Shown here in pieces: positions 18,583 through 27,246 of a DNA stretch of 64,000 bases (within the stretch, counting starts at the first letter, position 1; each line of letters starts with the position of its first letter). Both the position numbers and the translations under genes were made by a program. The stretch is taken from assembly GCA_026169815.1 (NCBI GenBank), contig JAPFDT010000048.1:21143-85142 (forward strand), given 5' to 3'. The notes below the pieces were generated by a model that saw nothing but the letters and a program-made list of their open reading frames with translations, was not told the origin of the DNA and ran no database searches. Origin of the DNA: Pseudogracilibacillus sp. (GTDB taxonomy: Bacteria; Bacillota; Bacilli; Bacillales; Amphibacillaceae).

Positions 18583-20004
18583 TTAATTACCATAATATGG
18601 TCCGATGCCTTCACCTTCTATATATGGTAACAGTTCTGATACTGTGACAAATTCATATCCTTCATTAGTAAGATATTCCATTATTTGTGGAACAGCATCA
18701 GCTGTAGTTGCATGTATATCGTGCATTAAAATGATTGATCCAGGTCGAACTTCATTTTTAATCGTTTGAATCGTTCTATTTGCATTTAAATGCTGCCAAT
18801 CATAAGTATCAATCGACCACATTGCGATTGCTTGATTTGTTTCTTGAGCAACCGTTTCAACATAATTGTTTGAGCTTCCATATGGAGGTCTAAATAATGT
18901 TGGTGTCTTACCTGTTACTTCTTCTATTTGTTTTTTAGATTCTGTTATTTCTTGTTTCACTTGATTATTATTCACTGCATTTAAGTTTGCATGAGTAATG
19001 GAATGGTTTGCAATTTCATGCCCTTGATCAGCAACACGTTTAGCAATATCTGGATGCGCTGTTGCGTTTTTACTTAGCATAAAGAATGTTGCTTTCGCAT
19101 CATATTGATCTAATATATTTAATATACGATCTGTCGTTTCAACTTCAGGTCCGTCATCAAATGTTAATGCGATATATTTGTTCTTAGCTGTTGCATTATT
19201 TCTATCTTGTTCATCTTTCATTCTTTGTTGTTCCATTTCAGCTTCCATTTCTTCTGTTATAAAAGTGGAATAATAATCAGAATGGAAATAAGCTGCTAAT
19301 TTTTTCGTAGGTATCGATACCTTTACATATTTATTATCTTTTCTTAAATCTTTATCGTTGAAATAAAAAGTAAATTTATCTTCTGCTAATGATATTTCAA
19401 GATCATTTAATTCTTCTAGCGCCGGTTGCCACACCTCATAATCAACTTCTTCATCTAATTGTTCAACTATTAACTTGAAACGTTCTTTTGTCGTAAAAAC
19501 TTCTTCGTCGAAAATTTCGTTTAAATTGACAATTCTCTCAGCGCTTAAATCAACTATGAATGTTTTCATTTTTATATATTGTTCTGATTGTTCAACTGCT
19601 TGTTCTACTTCCATTTCAACATTGAATAAATCGTCTGTAACTTTCGAAATGTCTGTATGAAGATTAAAATGTGCAACAAATTTATTGTTTATCGTATCTT
19701 CTGTTTTCTCCATTTCTTCATAAAATAAATCTTCTTGTTTTGTAGCCCATTCATAAATAGGGACATCTATTTCTTCAATTGAAGTAGATGGAATCGTTCT
19801 AAAAGATGTAAATGTATCAGAGGACTTAGATTCCTGATCAAGACGAAACCCAGTATCTATTTGTTCACTATTTATCTCTACAGATAAAGCATCTTTATGT
19901 GTCAAACTTTGCACAACTTTAGTCGTAGAGCCAATCATTATTGTTAGTAAAATAAAACTGCTAATTGCTATCATCCACGTCGTACGACTTATCTCCTTTA
20001 GCAT
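18583..20004 (-). CDS. pdaC: membrane-anchored polysaccharide deacetylase, PdaC-like
   Basis: A 473-residue protein with an N-terminal membrane anchor (about residues 10-32), a central PdaC-type region (DUF4163 then DUF3298, about 65-260), and a NodB deacetylase domain (about 278-470). NodB motifs are all present: TFDDGP, the metal HSITH, RPPYG, DTYDW and LMHDIH. PdaC of B. subtilis (467 residues, same architecture) deacetylates N-acetylmuramic acid of peptidoglycan and confers lysozyme resistance. Start ATG after AAAAGGGG. It stands in an envelope-related segment with an LTA-synthase-like gene. Confidence 0.85.
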   Translation of the reverse strand: MLKEISRTTWMIAISSFILLTIMIGSTTKVVQSLTHKDALSVEINSEQIDTGFRLDQESKSSDTFTSFRTIPSTSIEEIDVPIYEWATKQEDLFYEEMEKTEDTINNKFVAHFNLHTDISKVTDDLFNVEMEVEQAVEQSEQYIKMKTFIVDLSAERIVNLNEIFDEEVFTTKERFKLIVEQLDEEVDYEVWQPALEELNDLEISLAEDKFTFYFNDKDLRKDNKYVKVSIPTKKLAAYFHSDYYSTFITEEMEAEMEQQRMKDEQDRNNATAKNKYIALTFDDGPEVETTDRILNILDQYDAKATFFMLSKNATAHPDIAKRVADQGHEIANHSITHANLNAVNNNQVKQEITESKKQIEEVTGKTPTLFRPPYGSSNNYVETVAQETNQAIAMWSIDTYDWQHLNANRTIQTIKNEVRPGSIILMHDIHATTADAVPQIMEYLTNEGYEFVTVSELLPYIEGEGIGPYYGN

Positions 20005-20115
20005 TTTAAAAGTCCCCTTTTATCCCTTTAAATCTGTCAAATTCTGTCTTAATTTATCATAACATAGGATAAAAAAATAGGATAGAATAATGTGGTGAAC
20101 TTTAATACTTTTTAA

Positions 20116-21663
20116 TTATTTACTATTTTTATGTTGAGACAAATCTATCTTTTCTAATGGTTTTACCGCCGGACCTTGTAAAACGTCTCCTGTAAAACTA
20201 AAACGCGATCCATGACACGGACAATCCCATGAAGTTTCTGCTTCATTCCAATTTACTTCACAACCTAAGTGCGTGCATGTTGTATTTACCGCATGTAAAG
20301 TGGCTTCATTATCTTTATAAATACCAACCCTTTGCATGCCTATTGTCGTAATTTGTGCTTCACCTTCATTAAGATTATCAATGTTATTTTGTTTCCACTG
20401 TAATTTTCCTTTAATCAAATGTTTTGCTACATCCATATTCGATGTTACCATTTTTTCTATTGTCGGGATCTTTTGTAATGATCTTGCTGGATAAAATATA
20501 CTTTGTTCCACATTTTCCTCATCCAAAATATAATCCCTTATATTTAATGCAGCATTGGTTCCATTAGTTATTCCCCATTTTTTAAATCCTGTAGCTACCA
20601 ATACATTTGATTGATGTTTTGTAACTGGACCGATAAAAGGGAGAGAATCTACCGTGATATAATCTTGAGCTGACCAGCGGTATAAGATATCTTTTGCCCG
20701 AAATCTTTCTAGACAAAATTGTTCTAGATTTTTATAATTTTGCATCATGGACTCATTCGCTTGACCTGTTTTATGACTTTCGCCTACAACAAGCAGTAAT
20801 TCTTCTTCTTTTACATTTACTTTACGAAGTGATCGTACCGGATTGTCTGCACTAATGTACATTCCTGATTCTAGTCGTTCTTCTGGTCGGATAAGTAGCG
20901 CATAAGAACGACTTGCATACATTTTTGTTGGAAAATATGCTAATCCATCATAAAAAGGATATTGTGTTGCTTGAATAACGTACTTACTTATTACACGTTG
21001 TTTATTTTCTGTTATTACAGCTGGTTGTTTATTGTATTCAACATTTATGGCTCTTGTATTTTCATATATATCGACACCATTTTGTTCGCAAAGTTGTAAT
21101 AATGCCTTTGTGTAATTAACTGGATGAAAGTGTGCTTGTTCCTTCATTTTAAGCGCAGTTTTTACTGAATATGGTAATGCAGTGGATTGTACTAATTCAC
21201 TTTTTATTTCCAATTGTTTATATGCTTCATATTCTTGTTCAATTTCTTGAACCATTTTATCAACTTCTGTATAAATATATGCATCTTCAAATTGTAAATC
21301 ACATTTTATCTGATTTTTTTCGATTATATCTATAATAAATTGAAGCGCATCGTTGTTAGCATCATAATATTTTTTAGCCTCTGCTAATCCGACGTTATCA
21401 ATGAGTGTTTTATAAAATAATCCATGTTGAGCCGTAATTTTTCCAGTCGTTAAACTAGTTGTTCCTGAAATTACTTTGTTAGCTTCTAATATACATACAG
21501 AAAAACCCTTTTCAGATAATAAATAAGCAGTTGTAATACCTGTTATTCCCGCACCGACAATACAAACGTCGTACTGTTTTGTTTCTTCTAACGATTTATA
21601 ATTAGATAATTCCACTGAATCTTGCCAATAACTTAGTGGCTCTTTCGGTAATTGTACATCCAT
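20116..21663 (-). CDS. FAD-dependent oxidoreductase with C-terminal Rieske domain (YhfW-like)
   Basis: A 515-residue fusion. The N-terminal DAO-type FAD domain has the dinucleotide motif VCIVGAGITGITTAYLL near residue 34. The C-terminus carries a Rieske [2Fe-2S] domain with CTHLGC and CPCHGS (about residues 460-480). B. subtilis YhfW has this architecture; its substrate is unknown. I use the ATG at 21663, which follows AAAAGGGG by about 10 bases, rather than the ATG at 21693, which lacks a binding site. No signal peptide, so cytoplasmic. Confidence 0.88.
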   Translation of the reverse strand: MDVQLPKEPLSYWQDSVELSNYKSLEETKQYDVCIVGAGITGITTAYLLSEKGFSVCILEANKVISGTTSLTTGKITAQHGLFYKTLIDNVGLAEAKKYYDANNDALQFIIDIIEKNQIKCDLQFEDAYIYTEVDKMVQEIEQEYEAYKQLEIKSELVQSTALPYSVKTALKMKEQAHFHPVNYTKALLQLCEQNGVDIYENTRAINVEYNKQPAVITENKQRVISKYVIQATQYPFYDGLAYFPTKMYASRSYALLIRPEERLESGMYISADNPVRSLRKVNVKEEELLLVVGESHKTGQANESMMQNYKNLEQFCLERFRAKDILYRWSAQDYITVDSLPFIGPVTKHQSNVLVATGFKKWGITNGTNAALNIRDYILDEENVEQSIFYPARSLQKIPTIEKMVTSNMDVAKHLIKGKLQWKQNNIDNLNEGEAQITTIGMQRVGIYKDNEATLHAVNTTCTHLGCEVNWNEAETSWDCPCHGSRFSFTGDVLQGPAVKPLEKIDLSQHKNSK

Positions 21664-21734
21664 AATATATGCCCCTTTTTTCTTATTCAACATCTATTAT
21701 GGTCGTTTCATTACTGATTTATCCTATTTTTGAG

Positions 21735-21776
21735 CAAAAAAATAGTCAAGCTTTACAAAATATTAGCTCAACTATT
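21735..21776 (-). terminator. terminator-like hairpin between the oxidoreductase and LTA-synthase-like genes
   Basis: Arms AATAGTCAAGCT and AGCTCAACTATT (G-T pairs tolerated) followed on the minus strand by seven T. It probably ends transcription from the LTA-synthase-like gene, past the palindromic repeat. Confidence 0.6.
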
Positions 21777-21876
21777 CTTACGTTTACTTGAATCAATTTC
21801 ATAATAGATTTAGGTAAAAATACGTACGTTTAGTTATAAGCTTTTTAAACCATACGTGTTTAGCTTATGTAACTAA

Positions 21877-21980
21877 GTTTACTTGAATGGAAGCCGACTG
21901 ACTCCTGTGGGAACAGCACGAGTCCGAAAATCCTTGAGGCCGTGCCCACCAAAAAGCAGTCGGATGGAATGAAAGTAAAC
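21877..21980. repeat. palindromic intergenic repeat, copy 1
   Basis: A 104-bp imperfect palindrome bounded by GTTTACTT (21877-21884) and AAGTAAAC (21973-21980), with inner arms CCGACTG (21894-21900) and CAGTCGG (21957-21963) and the internal signature ACTCCTGTGGGAA. It is more GC-rich than its surroundings and has no ORF. It shares the ACTCCTGTGGGAA signature with the other repeats in this window but not their core. Confidence 0.75.
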
Positions 21981-22040
21981 GGGTCTATTATCCAACGTAA
22001 AGTTCATGTTTGAAATACTAAAATGAATTATAAAATTGAT

Positions 22041-23930
22041 TCACTTATTTTTAAAATCAAGAAATCTAAATAAATCACCGTAAATGATTTCATCTGAATA
22101 ATTTAATTCTACTTCTACCTTTTGTTTGATGTCACTACAAGGCGATGAATGATTATTTTCTTCTTTATTATCTAATATGTCCCCTGTCTCTCTATTATAA
22201 CAAGTTTCTCCTGCATAAATATAATCTTCACTAATAAAGTTACCATTTCTTTGTACGATAAATCCTTTACGATTATCATGAAATAAATCATTTCCAAAGT
22301 ATATATCGTGATTCGTTTCAATTCCTAATAAATGTAATAATGTCGGTTTTATATCTACCTGACCTGCTATGTTAGACATTTGCTCACCTTCTCCATAACC
22401 AGGAATATGAATATAAAATGGCACTCGTTGTAACTGTGTATAATCATATGGAGTAATTTCTTCTTTATCTAAATACTCAGCCATTGCTTTATTATGGTTT
22501 GCACTAATTCCGTCATGATCACCCATTATGATGATAATAGAATTTTCATATAAACCAGCAGCTTTTAATTGGATAAAGAACTGTTCTATAGCTTCGTCAG
22601 TATAACGCACTGTCGGAAAATATTTATTTAACGTATTAGAATTAGAATCATAAGGCTCTAAACTTCTATCAACTTCTTCTAAATCAAATGGAAAATGGTT
22701 CGTTATCGTAATTAACTTAGCATAAAATGGTTCTTCTATCTCTCTTAAGTGAGGGATTGATTGCGTGAAAAACTCTTTATCTTTTAATCCCCAGCCAACT
22801 TGATTGTCATCAGTCACTTCATAACTTTCGCGATCATAAAAAGTATCAATCTCTAAACTGTCATACATTTGATTTCTATTCCAAAACGTATCTGTATTCG
22901 CGTGAAGAACTGCCGATGTATAGTCTTTTTCTTTAATTATTTCTGGAAATGAATGATATTTGTTTTGTGCATGCGTAAAAAATACTGCTCCACCTGATAT
23001 AGGATATAGGGAGTTTTCTGTAACAAACTCTGAATCTGACGTTTTTCCTTGGGATGTTTGATGATAAAAATTTTCAAAATAAAATGTATCTTCATGTTCT
23101 TTCAGGCCATTGAGGAATGGTGTTATTTCTTCGCCATGTAATTCATTATCGATTACAAAGTTTTGAATAGATTCTGCGGAAATAAATATAATGTTCTTAT
23201 CCTCACCGATACCAAACAATTCTGATTGTGACTTACTTCTAATTTCATCATTGATATATTGTCTAATTGTTTTTAAATCATGATCTTCTGCGAATACTTT
23301 TTGTGTACGCATTTTTGACTGAGAGACTGCATCATACACATGATAATAAAACAAACCGATATTTTTTACTAAATACTCACGATCAAACGCACGTGATAAA
23401 AGTTGCGGTCGTTCAATTTCCGCTAGCAAAAAGTTTCCTGATAATAATAATAGTGAGATAAGTGCTACAATTACTTTGCTGCGTTTCGTATATTCTCGCA
23501 CCATCGCTAAATGGGATTGTTTACTAATATACCAAATGATCATTAAATCTAGAAATATAAATATGTCATAAAATTTAATGAGTGAGACGATACTAGAAGT
23601 TAAATCTACTACATTACTCGTTTGAAATAATTGTGGTATCGTTAAAAAATCAGTGAATGAGCGATAAAACACTAAATTAAAGTAAATAATTAACGTCCCT
23701 ACTAGTGCAGAATATCTAATAAAGACTCGTTGTTTTACAGGATCTTTAATCCAAACACTTAGTCCAAAAAATATAATCGATGCAATAAATGGATTAATAA
23801 AAATAATAATTTCTTGCATCATATTTTCAATTTCAATATTAAATACAAATCGATAAACGATATACGTTTTTAGTCCGAACAATAACCCCGCTAGGAGATA
23901 AAGCGGCATCTGTCCCCGCCGAAAAAACAT
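22041..23930 (-). CDS. LTA synthase family (sulfatase-fold) membrane enzyme
   Basis: A 629-residue protein with five N-terminal membrane segments (to about residue 190) and an extracellular sulfatase-fold domain. Catalytic elements: metal-binding FISAES, the nucleophile Thr in QGKTSDSEF, HANTDTFWNR, and MGDHDG near the C-terminus. LtaS-type enzymes transfer glycerol phosphate from phosphatidylglycerol to lipoteichoic acid chains or primers. Bacilli carry several paralogues (LtaS, YfnI, YqgS, YvgJ) and I cannot tell which this is; the yqgN-gluP neighbourhood hints at YqgS. The ATG at 23930 is preferred over 23936 because AGGGGG abuts the latter. Confidence 0.88.
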   Translation of the reverse strand: MFFRRGQMPLYLLAGLLFGLKTYIVYRFVFNIEIENMMQEIIIFINPFIASIIFFGLSVWIKDPVKQRVFIRYSALVGTLIIYFNLVFYRSFTDFLTIPQLFQTSNVVDLTSSIVSLIKFYDIFIFLDLMIIWYISKQSHLAMVREYTKRSKVIVALISLLLLSGNFLLAEIERPQLLSRAFDREYLVKNIGLFYYHVYDAVSQSKMRTQKVFAEDHDLKTIRQYINDEIRSKSQSELFGIGEDKNIIFISAESIQNFVIDNELHGEEITPFLNGLKEHEDTFYFENFYHQTSQGKTSDSEFVTENSLYPISGGAVFFTHAQNKYHSFPEIIKEKDYTSAVLHANTDTFWNRNQMYDSLEIDTFYDRESYEVTDDNQVGWGLKDKEFFTQSIPHLREIEEPFYAKLITITNHFPFDLEEVDRSLEPYDSNSNTLNKYFPTVRYTDEAIEQFFIQLKAAGLYENSIIIIMGDHDGISANHNKAMAEYLDKEEITPYDYTQLQRVPFYIHIPGYGEGEQMSNIAGQVDIKPTLLHLLGIETNHDIYFGNDLFHDNRKGFIVQRNGNFISEDYIYAGETCYNRETGDILDNKEENNHSSPCSDIKQKVEVELNYSDEIIYGDLFRFLDFKNK

Positions 23931-24099
23931 AAACATCCCCCTGAATAAAAATTGTAATAGTTATATTCCCTGTTTAACATGATAATAAACATAGTATTAT
24001 AGATATGTATGAATTCATTTTCTGATACTTGATAGCCTGTCATATCACCAAATCTTTTTACATAAAATATGATTAACATGTAAATGAAGGATGGTTATT

Positions 24100-24936
24100 A
24101 TGACGCGTTATTATAAATTTATCATGATTATTATCAGTTTATTCGTTATTTTCACATTGTATCAAATGTACAATAAAACGGCTACTACTATGAAATATTT
24201 TCCAATCGACACACATCATTCTATCGTTGAATCTAACACGGAATTGGAATATGATACTAAACAAAAAAATATTAATTGGTATGTATCTTCAACTAGTAAT
24301 CAACCAGTATATTTACGACAAGATGTATCTTTACTTTATGAAAATGGTGTTTTCAAAGGATTACTAAACAAATGGAGAACTGACGAGGTTACGATAGAAC
24401 AACAAGAAAGTGTCCCTTATAATCAAGATGCACTATTACAAAGTGTATCATTTCATCATGGTGAAATTCACAACGAAAATATAACGAGTATTCAAGCGAT
24501 GACAGATGCCATGTTGTACATAATAGAAAAGGATAATCACCTTGATGCTTTTCAACATCCACAAAGTCCTTTTGAAAAAGAAAGCGTTAAAAAATTAACG
24601 GATCAAACAGAAGAGAATTTACAACAACAGTTAAATCGTTTACTAACGTATTATGAGATTGATGCAAGTGACTATATTGTCACTTCCCTTGTTGATATAA
24701 CTAAACAGAAGGAAAATGTGTTATCATCCATTACGGAAGAAAATAATGCAAAAATACTAGGGCAATTTTGGGAAGGCCTTTATAGAGAGTATATTACTTT
24801 GTTAATGTCTTATGAGGATATCCCACGACATTACGTTCCTTTTGTTTTAATAGCAAAAGACGAGTCACATGTACTCGTCTTATACGAAATTGAACAAGAA
24901 AAATATAAACTAATTCAACAGATTTCAGCTAATTAA
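24100..24936 (+). CDS. hypothetical protein with N-terminal membrane anchor
   Basis: A 278-residue protein I do not recognise. It has one N-terminal hydrophobic segment (about residues 6-25, IIISLFVIFTLYQM) with basic residues before it, then a hydrophilic mixed alpha/beta domain that would lie outside the cell. There is no lipobox and no cysteine after the anchor. The ATG at 24100 is 9 bases after GAAGG; an ATG at 24091 touches that site. It is divergent from the LTA-synthase-like gene and converges on the rhomboid gene with a 4-base overlap at the stops. Confidence 0.65.
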   Translation: MTRYYKFIMIIISLFVIFTLYQMYNKTATTMKYFPIDTHHSIVESNTELEYDTKQKNINWYVSSTSNQPVYLRQDVSLLYENGVFKGLLNKWRTDEVTIEQQESVPYNQDALLQSVSFHHGEIHNENITSIQAMTDAMLYIIEKDNHLDAFQHPQSPFEKESVKKLTDQTEENLQQQLNRLLTYYEIDASDYIVTSLVDITKQKENVLSSITEENNAKILGQFWEGLYREYITLLMSYEDIPRHYVPFVLIAKDESHVLVLYEIEQEKYKLIQQISAN

Positions 24937-26123
24937 CTGTGAATAATATAACCATAACGAGCTAGAAATATTGTTAAGCTAATAAATAAGATGATTCCTA
25001 TTATTTTATACAGGCGTTTTCTAGTTGGCTGCTCTGGTAAAGAAGTAATTCCTGCTGCGACAAATCCACCAATGAGGCCACCTAAATGAGCACCCATGTC
25101 GATTTGTGGTATTAAAAATCCGAAAGCTAAATTTATTAACAATATAAAAATAACACTTTTACCCATCGTTTGGTAAAATAGATTTTTATAAATAACACCA
25201 AAATACAATAATGCTCCGAACAAACCAAACAGTGCGCCTGATGCACCGGCAGAAACGTGTGTATTAAACGCAAAACTCGTTAAACTACCAATAATACCTG
25301 CAAGAAAATAAATAATAATGAAGCGACCAGAACCATAGATCTTCTCTACTGCTGTACCCAAATAATAGACAGCTAACATATTCATAAATAAATGCAATGC
25401 TCCGATATGGAGAAACATAGAAGAAACAATTCTCCACCACTCACCTGAGACAATTGCTGGATTATATTTTGCTCCATAATGAATTAATGTTTCAATATCC
25501 ATACTACCGCCATTTAATTCAAGGATTAAAAAAATTAGTACATTAATAAAGAGTAGTGCATGTGTAAAACGTGGTTTACCATAATTAAACACACGTTTGA
25601 TGGCGTCATTCTTTTCTTTTAAAATATACATTAACTGATGTTTGTATTCTTCAGAAGCTTTTTCTTGTATCATTTCAGAAGGATAATTCTCTTCCATTTC
25701 GATAGAAGAATCTACCTTATTTAATAAACGGCTCGCTTCATCATCACGATTTGTAGTAGCGAGATAAAATATATCCATTTTGACAGGTTTTTTATGTTTC
25801 ATTAGTAAGGTTTGTTTTAATTCATTCCAATTATCAACAGGTTCATGTTCTGTTATATATACATTAACTATTTCAATATTTTTCCCGATAAAATGATTAC
25901 CCATTTTCGTTACTCGTTGAAAGACAGATGCGACATCTCTTTTTAAATGGTTTTTCCAATCAAATCCTCGGTGAATTAATCTGATGACTTTTGATTTTTG
26001 CCTTGATTGTTTCTCTAACCATACTTCATTAAATTTAGGGTTGATATGTAACATGTCAAAGTCGTCTTCTTTAATTAGTTTATATGCTAATTGATACATT
26101 AAATATTGTTCATTGATGTGCAT
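24933..26123 (-). CDS. gluP: rhomboid intramembrane serine protease, GluP-like
   Basis: A 396-residue protein: a cytoplasmic N-terminal domain of about 175 residues, then a six-helix rhomboid core. The catalytic serine is in GASGALFG and the catalytic histidine in HLGGLIGG; the HIGALHLFMNM motif is also present. B. subtilis GluP (YqgP, 507 residues) cleaves the Mg transporter MgtE with FtsH and has a C-terminal TPR region, which is missing here. The ATG at 26123 follows AAGGGGGAC. It lies immediately downstream of the cyclo-ligase gene, as yqgN-yqgP do in B. subtilis. Confidence 0.9.
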   Translation of the reverse strand: MHINEQYLMYQLAYKLIKEDDFDMLHINPKFNEVWLEKQSRQKSKVIRLIHRGFDWKNHLKRDVASVFQRVTKMGNHFIGKNIEIVNVYITEHEPVDNWNELKQTLLMKHKKPVKMDIFYLATTNRDDEASRLLNKVDSSIEMEENYPSEMIQEKASEEYKHQLMYILKEKNDAIKRVFNYGKPRFTHALLFINVLIFLILELNGGSMDIETLIHYGAKYNPAIVSGEWWRIVSSMFLHIGALHLFMNMLAVYYLGTAVEKIYGSGRFIIIYFLAGIIGSLTSFAFNTHVSAGASGALFGLFGALLYFGVIYKNLFYQTMGKSVIFILLINLAFGFLIPQIDMGAHLGGLIGGFVAAGITSLPEQPTRKRLYKIIGIILFISLTIFLARYGYIIHS

Positions 26124-26146
26124 AATGTCCCCCTTAATTAAACAAA

Positions 26147-26713
26147 TTATATCGTAGCTAAGCAAGAATTGTTTGTAATAATATAGTCTACAGGTATATC
26201 ATAGTCGTCTCTAGGTAATTTCTCCACCAATTGGAACTCACTTGCTAATGAAACAGTAGTTGCACGATGATCTTGTTCAATTAAATACCGGTCATAAAAA
26301 CCACCGCCAAAACCTAAACGATATCCATCTAGATCAAACATTAAACCTGGAACGATTAATAAATCTATACACTTGTTCATCACTGTTTCCTGCGACGTTT
26401 CTTTTGGTTCTAATATATTCGCATATCCCTTTTCTAATTCACTTAAATGATTAATTTGATAAAAAGAAAGTTTTTTAAGTTGTTGATTACTTTTTGGTAA
26501 GACGATTATTTTATTTTCTTGCCACGCTCGTTGAATAATCGTGTTTGTATCCCATTCAAGATCCGTAGAATGTGTGATTCCAATAACTTTTGCCTCTTGC
26601 CAGAAAGTTTGTTGAAATAATTGATGATGAATCGCTGTTTCAATCGCTCGTTTTTCATCAAAGTTCAGTTTTTTTATTTGTTGTACTATTTCTTCTCGAA
26701 GTGAACGTTTCAT
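26147..26713 (-). CDS. 5-formyltetrahydrofolate cyclo-ligase
   Basis: A 188-residue protein of the 5-FCL family (YqgN), which converts 5-formyl-THF to 5,10-methenyl-THF with ATP. The C-terminal motif YRLGFGGGFYDRYL, binding phosphate and substrate, and the preceding LIVPGLMFD are diagnostic. The ATG at 26713 is preferred because a GAAAGGA site lies 10 bases upstream. It forms a unit with gluP. Confidence 0.92.
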   Translation of the reverse strand: MKRSLREEIVQQIKKLNFDEKRAIETAIHHQLFQQTFWQEAKVIGITHSTDLEWDTNTIIQRAWQENKIIVLPKSNQQLKKLSFYQINHLSELEKGYANILEPKETSQETVMNKCIDLLIVPGLMFDLDGYRLGFGGGFYDRYLIEQDHRATTVSLASEFQLVEKLPRDDYDIPVDYIITNNSCLATI

Positions 26714-26814
26714 TACATCATTTCCTTTCATCTCTTTCTAGTTTAACACGGGAGTTTTAATTTGGAAAACAGTGTTTAAATATTGTTGGTAGATCATTAT
26801 TTGCTTAAAAAATC

Positions 26815-26857
26815 CAATAAAAAACTACAGATCATCTCATGATAGATAATCTGTAGC
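26815..26857 (-). terminator. terminator of the small lipoprotein gene
   Basis: Arms CTACAGATCATCT and AGATAATCTGTAG (one mismatch) with a T-run on the minus strand. Confidence 0.8.
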
Positions 26858-26886
26858 TAAAATTCATTTACTAAATAGTAACATTT

Positions 26887-27030
26887 TTATTGAACGCCTC
26901 TGTTTAAATCTTTTGGTTGCTCTTCTCTTTCTTCTTCATTTTTCGGAGGTGGCTCTCCATTACATCCAAAGAGAAACGTCAGCGTCATGACAAGTGATAA
27001 CATTCCTAGATAATACTTTTTACGTTTCAT
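26887..27030 (-). CDS. very small predicted lipoprotein
   Basis: A 47-residue protein: basic N-terminus (MKRKKYY), hydrophobic core, lipobox LFGC (Cys 23), and a mature part of only 25 residues rich in Glu, Lys and Pro. The ATG at 27030 follows AAGGGGA by 8 bases, and terminators flank the gene on both sides, which supports it being real. Longer reading from 27075 has no binding site. No function known. Confidence 0.65.
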   Translation of the reverse strand: MKRKKYYLGMLSLVMTLTFLFGCNGEPPPKNEEEREEQPKDLNRGVQ

Positions 27031-27092
27031 TGGTCTTCCCCTTTTATCAAAGTAATTATCAATTAATGTAACCAATTCAAAATAATATATGT

Positions 27093-27129
27093 AAAAAAAT
27101 GAACCTTATCAAATATGCGAGGTTCATTT
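27093..27129 (-). terminator. terminator downstream of the ypsC-like gene
   Basis: Arms AAATGAACCT / AGGTTCATTT with a 13-base loop and a T-run on the minus strand. It lies about 120 bases beyond the methyltransferase stop; the intervening stretch is covered separately. Confidence 0.8.
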
Positions 27130-27134
27130 AACTT

Positions 27135-27240
27135 TTTCTGCTTATTAATCTTTTTATTTTTGCATCTTCAACAAACAATCCTGTTTAGGGCTAAATCTGG
27201 AGCTAATTAAGCCCCTACCCGCTTTAAACTCTGTCACATT
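27135..27240 (-). other. unassigned GC-richer segment in the 3' untranslated region of the ypsC-like gene
   Basis: This stretch between the methyltransferase stop and its terminator has no ORF. On the minus strand it can pair AGGGGCT with AGCCCT and lies in a transcribed position. I see no match to a known RNA class. Confidence 0.3.
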
Positions 27241-27246
27241 AGCAAG

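Noticed and set aside
21877..21980. Riboswitch or T-box leader for the neighbouring genes
   Set aside because: It is downstream of the minus-strand gene, palindromic throughout, and similar elements occur at unrelated places.
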